A stretch of DNA of 64,000 nucleotides, from assembly GCA_963751395.1 (NCBI GenBank), contig CAVVUC010000002.1, positions 124,001 through 188,000 on the forward strand, written 5' to 3'. The position numbers and the translations under genes were made by a program. Shown here in pieces: positions 57,249 to 64,000 of the stretch. Position 1 is the first letter of the stretch. Each line of letters begins with the position of its first letter. Under the pieces are notes generated by a model. It saw only the letters and a program-made list of their open reading frames with translations, made no database searches and had not been told where the DNA came from. This stretch comes from CAVVUC01 sp963751395 (GTDB taxonomy: Bacteria; Verrucomicrobiota; Verrucomicrobiia; Chthoniobacterales; Chthoniobacteraceae).

Positions 57249-57438
57249 CGCTTTGGGAACGCAGACAGGCGCTCGAAACTCCGTTGCCCTTCTTGAACAT
57301 CCCGCGATGCGAAGCCGCTATCTTGTGCCAGATACGAAACGCGCGCTTTGTTATAGCACGGACAACGACGATTCGCTTCTACGATTGGCGGTGAACGTGG
57401 AAACAGAGTTTCAGGAAAAAACGACGTTCCCAAAGCGC
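57249..57438. repeat. Palindromic dispersed element beside the cassette element
   Basis: GCGCTTTGGGAACGCAG (57249-57265) and CGTTCCCAAAGCGC (57425-57438) face each other, with GAAACTCCG and CAGAGTTTC inside. The left 40 bases match, reversed, the repeat at 36802-36841. The roughly 190-bp unit resembles a MITE with no coding content. Confidence 0.6.
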
Positions 57439-57518
57439 TGTGCTAACTCGGAAACTCGGATGGGGGGCTGTGAATAACGAACTGTGTTCTGCGACTGCGG
57501 TCACAGAATCGCCAAAGG

Positions 57519-59842
57519 TCACTGCGCCGCTGGGATCGGCACTTCGGGCCAGTCCTGGCTGGACTTGAGTTGTTTGCCGCGTTTCACGCCGTAGAGGTTC
57601 TTCTGGCCGTCGGCGAGGTCGAGCGGACGCACGACCGGCACCGCTTGATTGCCGCGCGGTTGAACCACCACCTGCTCGCCTTTGCGCAGGTCGATGGAAT
57701 ACTCGCCCGGAGCGATCTCCGACCACTTCGGCTGGCGCTCGCCGGCGATCGTCACTGGCCCTTTCCAATCGGCGACCTTCAACACGCACGGCTCGCCGGC
57801 TTCGCTGCGGAGGGCGACCCACTCCGTCGCGCTTTGCGACTGGCGCTTACGAGGAATCCATCCATCGCCCGAAGCTGATGGAAGCTCGCGTTTTTCCACG
57901 CCAACGGCATCGCGGGGAAGACGCGGATTTTTCCACACCAGCTCTGCAACAGCAAATCCATCGTCGCCGACGCGCCGCTCAGGGGCGTCTCGATCACGGG
58001 ATTCCTCCCGCCGCTCTCGACGTAAAAGGTGTTCGCCAGCAGCGCGCTGATGCCGATGCTGCCGGTGAGGAACTGGTGCAACATGGCGTCCGCCTCGTCG
58101 CCCATGCCAAGCGACGCGTACAGGGCGGTGCCGCCGGTGAACGAGTAGCCCGCGAGTCCCTTGCCGTTGCCGATGCGATGCCAGTGGACGACTGATTTCA
58201 CGATGAGGTCGCGGTCGGCGGGCGAGTCCGGGTTGAACTGGTAGAGCGGGTAAAGTCCGAGCAGATGCGAGAAGTGGCGGTGCGACATATCTACGGGCTG
58301 ATCGCTCGCGATGCGGAGGCCGTTGTCGTCGGTCGGCGGCGGGATCAACTCCGCCAGGATGCGCTTCCACTCGGCGGCCTGCGGGTCGGGCGCTTTGCCG
58401 GTGCGCGCGTCGGCTTCGAGCAACGCGTTCAGCAGCCAGCGGAGCAGCGCGAGGTTGTAGTTCGTGTTCGGGTAGGGCTTGAAGCCTTTGTATTCCGGCG
58501 AGCCCATCGGTTCGAGTTCGAGTTTGCCGTCGGCATTTTTCTTCAAGCGCGGGAGATAAGCGGCGAGCACCGCCTTCGCCTTCGGCATCCATTTTTCCTG
58601 CACCGATTTCCAGTCACCCGCGAAACGAAGCTGCCACCAGTAGTTGTGCATCGCCCACGCGAAATCGCCGAGCGTTGTCGCGCCGCGGAAGCCGCGTAGC
58701 AGACCGTCGAAATGCGCGTCCACGACTTCGAGGTAGTTGCGGCCAAGCGCGAGGCGGTTGCCGGCATAGACCGGCCAGTAGGTGAGCTGGATGTTGAGGT
58801 TCCACCAGATGCCCGGCCACTGGCTCACGCGAAACCACGGGCCGAACAAATCGACCGCCGGCCCGCCCTCGCGCGACGCGGACGCGAACTTGTAAATCTG
58901 GATCCAGTAAAACGCCTCGACGCGCGCATCCGGCACGGTGAGGAAAGCCTGCGGGTAAAAGGCGTGCCACCAGTCGCGGTGTTCGCCGACGAGTTTTTCG
59001 AGCGGCGCGGCTGCGGCGGCGCGAACGTCCTTCACGGCGACCTGAGCCGAGCGATTCGCGGCGGGGACTTCATTCGCGGTCGAGATGTAAAGCGTGGAGG
59101 CGCGCGATGCGGACGACGGTCGCTCGAACCACGCGGTGGCGTAATCGCCTCCCGCCGAGAGCGTCTGCACGCAAACGGGCGTGGCGTCCACGGTCGTCAG
59201 TCGCGGGTTCGGATTCGTGACATACTTCGCGTCAGCCGCCTGCTTCGGAAAACACTGGGCGCGTGGCGACATGGGATTGCCGGGAAGGAACTCCCACTTC
59301 CACGCAGCCGGTTTTCCGTCGGCGGTTTTCTCGGTCGAGGTGACTTCGATCACGTTCACCATCCGGTCGCGCAACGTGAGCGCGCGGATGCGCAACTCGC
59401 CGAGGTCGGTCACGATCGTGCCGGTGATTTCCGCATTCCACAAATCCTGGCGCAGCGTGCCGTCCTTGATTTTTCCCGCAGGCCGGAGTGCCATGCGCCC
59501 GATGTCGAGCCGCGGAAAATCGAACATCACCGACGCGCCCTGCACGCCCATCGACGACTTGCGATCGGGCGCTTTGCGGTGATCCGTCACGTCCTGCCGG
59601 CCGAGATGAAAATCGACGCGGTTGTCCTTCATCGTCGCGTAAACCATCATCCCCAACTGCCCGTTCCCGACGAACGCGCCCTCGTTCCACTGCAACGGAA
59701 GCTGCTCCCACACGAGATCGTGTCGGCCGAGAAACGCGGCCCAATCGACATCGGCCTTCACGGCCGGCTGCGCGGCGCGGCCATCGGCGGCCAGGACAAG
59801 CGCAATGAAAACGAGGAGGGGGTGTTTGAGTGACGAAGTCAT
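57519..59842 (-). CDS. Secreted GH95-like glycoside hydrolase, frameshifted near the end
   Basis: About 770 residues. ATG 59842 gives a signal peptide (LLVFIALVLAADGRAAQ); ATG 59872 is an alternative. The N-terminal beta domain (FLGRHDLVWEQLPLQWNEGA, GQLGMMVYATMKDNR) and an (alpha/alpha)6 catalytic region (WNLNIQLTYWPVYAGNRLA, DFAWAMHNYWWQLRFAGDWK, and GYSFTGGTALYASLGMGDEA) resemble GH95 alpha-L-fucosidases and relatives. The last 90 residues (ATEWVALRSEAGEPCVLKVA onward) are in another frame after about 57855. It probably acts on a fucose- or galactose-containing glycan outside the cell. Confidence 0.68.
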
Positions 59843-59882
59843 AAAATGAAAACGGCGAGCGGGTTTCTTCATGCCTTGATGG

Positions 59883-61946
59883 TCAGGGTTGTTTTGGAGG
59901 CGGCGGCGGAAACCGGCGCGTCTGCGTTTTGGCAGGCATTGTGGACGCACTCCGTCCCGCCGTCGAAACATCAATCGCCTGAAATCCGAGCGGAATCGCA
60001 GGCGACTCCGAGCGCAAACGGTAGTCGTCGCTTTTCACATCGACAAACAGCGGGTCGGCAATCCTCGAGTTTTTGTCCTGTCCGCCCGCCTGCCACTGCT
60101 CGAACGAGCGATCGCCGGGAAACGTCACCGGCTGGTCATCGGTTCTCCAGTAAAGATTCGAATCGAACTGGAAGTTGTCGCCACTCCAGTTGCCACCGAG
60201 GAGCGGCGCATTCTTCCACACGACGATGTTGCGCCCGACCCGGCATGTGAAGTGATCCGGTTCCGGCCGCCCCCGCATGATCTGCGCTTCGCCTCCGAAC
60301 GCGAAGACGTTGTTCCGCACCGTGTTGTTTTTTCCGTAGTGCTGGTGGAATCCGGCACTCTTGGTGCGATACACGACGTTGTTCTCGGCGAGCGCGTCGG
60401 AGGTGCCTTCGTCGAAGTAAATCCCCCATCCTCCGTAAGAAAACGAGTCCACGTCGTGAATCAGGTTGTGATGCAGATGATTGCCTCCACCCGCGCCGAG
60501 TGTGTAGATGCCGCCCATGTCGGAGAGCACGCCCTGTCCGATTTGGTGGATGCGGTTGAAGCCGATTTCGTTGTCGTGCGAAAGGCTGCGGCCGTATCCC
60601 CAGGACCAGCCGAGCGAAATGCCGCTGTAGTAAAAATCGACGATCTCGTTGTGCTCGATTTTGTTGAATGGCGAATGTCCGATCAGCACACCGACCGCCG
60701 CGGGATGCAAACGCCCGCCATGCGCGATGAGGCAGTCGCGGATGACATTGTGCGACGCGACCTGCTCATCGTCGTCGAAGGCTTTCGTTGTGCCGATCTT
60801 CACGCCGCCAGCCCCAAGATCGACCAAGTCGCATCCAACAATCCTGTTGCTTTTGCATCCTTCGTTCAGCGCGATCGCGTATTCGCCCGTCTGCGAAACC
60901 GTGCAGTTCTCGATCGTCACGTTGCGGGCACCGGCGGCAGAGATGGCCGCACCGAGCGGCACTTCGGCCTGGATCGCAGAATAACCCTGCGGCGGCGTCT
61001 GCCAGTTCGAGTGGGCAAAATGCAAACCGCGAAACGTGATGTGTTGCACCCAGCTTCGTTTTTCGATGTCGCCCCGAAACTCCACGAGCCGCTCCAGTCG
61101 CGGCGCGATAACTTCAAGCGGTCGCTCTTCCTTTGCTGGCCAGCAGGTCAGTTCCCCCGTCTTGGAATCGAGGTAAAAGTCTCCCGGTTCGGCGGCCTCC
61201 TTGACGTTCTCGATCAGATAACGCCCCCCGCGCGGAAACTTCTGGTAGCTGGCTGTGCCAGAAGTCACTCCGGCAAAATTCACAATACCGCCCTCTTCAT
61301 CCACCGACGCCACACGCATCCGCGCCATCGACCAGATTTGCATTCCGAGCATTTCAACGTCGCCGAGATTGCGCCAGCCGGCCTTGATGTCACCCGGCGC
61401 GAATCCAAAGCGGTCGAATCCCTTTTTCTTGTTCGTTTCCGTCGGCTCAATCTCTGCCCGGACAAAATAGTAACCCTGCTTCGGAAGACGCGGACGATAA
61501 CAGCTCTGCCCATTCACGAAAAGGCGCGTGAACGACCATCTGCCATCCACCGCATCCGGCAGGCGGGTTTTCCATGCGCCACTCGTCTCCTGCCAGTCAC
61601 CGATCAGTTGCCCGCCGCTGATGAGCGGCCTTTCGTCTTCAAAGGCCTGATACACGACCGGCATTGCCTCGCTTCCGCTGTCTTCGGATGTGAAGACCAG
61701 CGGTTCCTTGAGAAAGTATGTCCCGCCACGAACTGCAACCACGATCGGGCCGTCACGGTGAATGCGAGATTTCAAATCGCGCACGACGCTCCGCGCCCTG
61801 TCCAGTGTGGCGAGCGGCTTTTCCAGAGTTCCGGGATTCGCGTCATCTCCGTTCGGTGCGACAAAAAGATCGGGTGCCGCGCACGCTTCGTGGAGCCAGG
61901 GAGAACCCGCCAAAGCGAGAAGAAGAGCAGCAAAGAGCGCTTTCAT
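59883..61946 (-). CDS. Secreted right-handed beta-helix protein
   Basis: A 687-residue protein with a signal peptide (MKALFAALLLALAGSPWLHE). Residues about 40-100 match the DUF1565-like opening of carbohydrate-active beta-helix proteins (FVAPNGDDANPGTLEKPLAT). A parallel beta-helix follows with stacked Asn and short turns (NVTIENCTVSQTGEYAIALN, NVIRDCLIAHGG, NNTVRNNVFAFGGEAQI). Such folds are used by polysaccharide lyases and glycoside hydrolases (GH28, PL-type); the substrate cannot be named. Between two GH95-type genes it likely shares a glycan-degradation role. Confidence 0.78.
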   Translation of the reverse strand: MKALFAALLLALAGSPWLHEACAAPDLFVAPNGDDANPGTLEKPLATLDRARSVVRDLKSRIHRDGPIVVAVRGGTYFLKEPLVFTSEDSGSEAMPVVYQAFEDERPLISGGQLIGDWQETSGAWKTRLPDAVDGRWSFTRLFVNGQSCYRPRLPKQGYYFVRAEIEPTETNKKKGFDRFGFAPGDIKAGWRNLGDVEMLGMQIWSMARMRVASVDEEGGIVNFAGVTSGTASYQKFPRGGRYLIENVKEAAEPGDFYLDSKTGELTCWPAKEERPLEVIAPRLERLVEFRGDIEKRSWVQHITFRGLHFAHSNWQTPPQGYSAIQAEVPLGAAISAAGARNVTIENCTVSQTGEYAIALNEGCKSNRIVGCDLVDLGAGGVKIGTTKAFDDDEQVASHNVIRDCLIAHGGRLHPAAVGVLIGHSPFNKIEHNEIVDFYYSGISLGWSWGYGRSLSHDNEIGFNRIHQIGQGVLSDMGGIYTLGAGGGNHLHHNLIHDVDSFSYGGWGIYFDEGTSDALAENNVVYRTKSAGFHQHYGKNNTVRNNVFAFGGEAQIMRGRPEPDHFTCRVGRNIVVWKNAPLLGGNWSGDNFQFDSNLYWRTDDQPVTFPGDRSFEQWQAGGQDKNSRIADPLFVDVKSDDYRLRSESPAIPLGFQAIDVSTAGRSASTMPAKTQTRRFPPPPPKQP

Positions 61947-62178
61947 CTATTTTTCGATGCGACGATTTCGTTTCCGTTGCGGAGATCTTGATTTTTGTCC
62001 GGCACGTCGAGCACAGAATGGTTGGGTTGCAGCGTAGAGTTGCGATGGCGAACATGTTTAGACGAAGCGTTCCGGTTTGTCATGGTTTGGCGGGCAGTTC
62101 GTTCGTGACGTCGGCACAGGCTTTCGTCTGCACCGGAACGGTCCAAGAAACTTTGAGGAGCGGTCAACGTGCATGGTT
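61947..62178. other. Intergenic region without a recognised gene
   Basis: About 230 bases between the GH95 gene and the beta-helix gene on the same strand. I see no gene, terminator or clear promoter; a promoter for the beta-helix gene is expected here. Confidence 0.4.
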
Positions 62179-64000
62179 TTAGTTTTTGAGTTTGGATGTT
62201 GGAGCAGCCTCGGAGCGAACTTTTTTCGTCGCGCCGTTCACCCGCACGAGCACCTCGCGCGGCTCCGCAGAGACGATGCGGTAGCTCGTTGCCTTGCCGT
62301 CTTTCCATTCGACATCGACGGTGAATCCGCCGCGCGCTCGAAGACCTTTCACGCTGCCGGCGGGCCATGCCTTCGGCAGCGCGGGCAGCAGGTGAATCTC
62401 GTCGAGATGGCTTTGCAGCAGCATTTCGCAGACGCCCGCCGTGTAGCCGAAGTTGCCGTCGATCTGAAACGGCGGATGCGTGTCGAGCAGGTTCACGTAA
62501 ACGCCGCCGCCCTTGCTGTAGTTCGTCTCCGTGCCGCCAACGAGCCGCAGCAGGTTACCGATCAATGTGTGCGCGCGGTCGCCGTCGTGCAGGCGCGCCC
62601 ACAGGTTGATCTTGTTTGCCGTGCTCCATCCGGTGCTCGAATCGCCGCGCGCATTCAGCGAGACCCGCGCGGCTGCCGCGAGTTCCGGCGTTCGCAGCGG
62701 CGAGATTTGGCGTCCGGGATAAAGCGCGACCAAATGCGAGAGGTGGCGGTGCGTGTCTTTGGGATCGTCGCGGTCCACCATCCATTCCTGAAGCTGGCCC
62801 CACTTGCCGATCTTCGGCGGAAGCAGACGGGCGCGCATGTCGGTCAGTTGTTTGCGAAAGTCCGCGTCCACTCCGAGCACCTGCAACGCCTCGATCGTGC
62901 TCGTGAAAAGATCCCACACCAACTGCTGGTCGAACGAGATGCCCGGCTCTTTCGGGCCGTGCTCGGGAGAAAGACCCGTGGGCGTGACGAGCGTGCCGTC
63001 CGGCTGCGGTTGCAGGCTGTCGATCCAGTATTCGCAGACCTCTTTCATCGCCGGATACGCGCGGTTGCGGAGATACTCCTTGTCGCCGGTGTAGCGGAAA
63101 TGGTCGTAGCTGTTTTGCAGCATCCACGCGCTCGTGCCCGGCACCCAGTCCCAGGTCGAGCCGCCGAACAAACCGCTCTCGCCGCGCATCAACCAGCCGC
63201 GTTTCTTGAACTCCGCCCGCGTCGCCTCGATGCGCACGGCGCGAATCGAGTTCAGCCATTCCGTGTAAGGCTCGAAACACTCCGACAGGTTCGCCAGGTC
63301 GGCCGGCCAGTAATTCATCTGCACGTTGATGTCGGTGTGATAGTCGCAGCGCCACGGCGGGTTGTTCGAGTGGTTCCATTTGCCCTGAAGGTTCGCGGGC
63401 AGTCCGCCGGGGCGCGATGAGGAGATCAAAAGGTAGCGTCCGTATTGAAAAAGCAGAGCCTCCAGCGCCGGATCGTGCGTGTTCGTTTTGGTCAGGTTCA
63501 CGAGCCGCGCATCGGTGGGAAGCGACGCGGGCGAGCCCGGCCCGAGATCGAGCGACACGCGCTTGAACAGCGACTGATAATCGCGCAGATGCCCGGCGAG
63601 CAGCTCGTCCCAACCGCGCTTCTGCGCGGCGTCCAGCCGGGCCGTGACCTTTGCGTGCGGCGGTTCTCCGCGCCAGCCTTTGCTGCGATCCTGAACGAAA
63701 TCCGTTCCCGCGCTCAGCAGCAGCGTCACGCTGTTCGCGTTCTTGAAAACGATCGTGTCGGCGGTCGCTTCGAGCGCGCCACCGTCGTTGAGAACGAGCA
63801 CCTGCGCCTCGTAGTTCAGCGCAATCGCGTAAGGCTCTTTCCGCTTCCCGAACTGGTAACCCGCCAGCGATCCCGACGACGTGAGACGGTTGCCGGCCGC
63901 GCTCACGGTTGCCTTGTGCATGTCCGTCAGCGACACAACGCCGGTCAGCGAACCGGGTTTGTCCGCCGTGAACCGAAACGCCATCACCTTTGCCGGATAA
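62179..64000 (-). CDS. GH95 alpha-L-fucosidase (partial, N-terminus off the window)
   Basis: At least 606 residues; the frame is open to base 64000, so the true start lies beyond the window. It contains the GH95 core: GRYLLISSSRPGGLPANLQG, KWNHSNNPPWRCDYHTDINV, QMNYWPADLANLSECFEPY and THRHLSHLVALYPGRQISPL, with ANKINLWARLHDGDRAH and PFQIDGNFGYTAGVCEMLLQ. GH95 enzymes remove alpha-1,2-linked L-fucose (or L-galactose) with inversion. The Asn and Asp residues of these motifs belong to the active site. Upstream residues (VMAFRFTADKPGSL) belong to the N-terminal beta domain. Confidence 0.88.
   Translation of the reverse strand, partial: YPAKVMAFRFTADKPGSLTGVVSLTDMHKATVSAAGNRLTSSGSLAGYQFGKRKEPYAIALNYEAQVLVLNDGGALEATADTIVFKNANSVTLLLSAGTDFVQDRSKGWRGEPPHAKVTARLDAAQKRGWDELLAGHLRDYQSLFKRVSLDLGPGSPASLPTDARLVNLTKTNTHDPALEALLFQYGRYLLISSSRPGGLPANLQGKWNHSNNPPWRCDYHTDINVQMNYWPADLANLSECFEPYTEWLNSIRAVRIEATRAEFKKRGWLMRGESGLFGGSTWDWVPGTSAWMLQNSYDHFRYTGDKEYLRNRAYPAMKEVCEYWIDSLQPQPDGTLVTPTGLSPEHGPKEPGISFDQQLVWDLFTSTIEALQVLGVDADFRKQLTDMRARLLPPKIGKWGQLQEWMVDRDDPKDTHRHLSHLVALYPGRQISPLRTPELAAAARVSLNARGDSSTGWSTANKINLWARLHDGDRAHTLIGNLLRLVGGTETNYSKGGGVYVNLLDTHPPFQIDGNFGYTAGVCEMLLQSHLDEIHLLPALPKAWPAGSVKGLRARGGFTVDVEWKDGKATSYRIVSAEPREVLVRVNGATKKVRSEAAPTSKLKN

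Overview
The window looks like a chromosomal segment of a GC-rich soil or freshwater bacterium, most probably a member of the Verrucomicrobiota. This is an inference from the protein families present: HPF-DFNGR Fic proteins, DUF3300/DUF2950 neighbours, a plant-like GlgC, GH95-type fucosidases, and many short palindromic intergenic repeats. No rRNA or other phylogenetic marker is present to settle it.

Region 1 (1-12.5 kb) is accessory DNA next to a tRNA-Lys(CUU) gene. On the minus strand, reading away from the tRNA 3' end, lie a tightly coupled run of small phage genes, a large terminase, a portal-like protein, a tail-fibre-like protein and a phage-type glycosyltransferase cut by the window edge. 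About 5.5 kb of mostly lower-GC cargo sits between terminase and portal: a Fic toxin with overlapping antitoxin, a small secreted protein, a PD-(D/E)XK nuclease gene interrupted by one amber codon, a helical-repeat protein, a proteasome-like Ntn hydrolase flanked by short direct repeats, and an unknown 318-residue protein. No capsid gene is seen. On the other side of the tRNA is a chimeric relic of an integrase N-terminus joined to a REP-associated transposase C-terminus, followed by REP-like palindromes.

Region 2 (12.5-55 kb) is ordinary chromosome: NAD(P)HX repair, an amidase, glgC, carA, an FHA protein, a long minus-strand run with lipid A/LPS-type functions (two GT9 heptosyltransferase-like genes, an MsbA-like exporter, an ABC-2 transporter, acylphosphatase, a peptidase), then tsaB-tsaE-thiL-CPBP-sppA in a compact overlapping operon, a small HicBA/DUF2442 toxin-antitoxin remnant, a SOUL protein, an SDR/DUF2867 protein, the ResB/CcsA cytochrome c maturation pair, maf, an ABC ATPase, folE2, an orphan FixJ-type response regulator, DUF3300-DUF2950, an L,D-transpeptidase and a group III-like phosphofructokinase. 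Six frameshifts in conserved genes fall between 22 and 31 kb, which looks more like local sequence error than gene decay.

Region 3 (55.1-57.25 kb) is the most unusual. A roughly 2.1 kb element bounded by 116-bp, about 97% identical inverted repeats carries two promoterless-looking minus-strand genes, each followed by an attC-like recombination site (cores GCCTAAC and GTTRRRY, imperfect palindromes with single bulged bases). It reads as a two-cassette integron array without an integrase, packaged inside inverted repeats.

Region 4 (57.5-64 kb) is a glycoside-degradation cluster on the minus strand: a GH95-like protein, a secreted right-handed beta-helix protein and a GH95 alpha-L-fucosidase that runs off the window.
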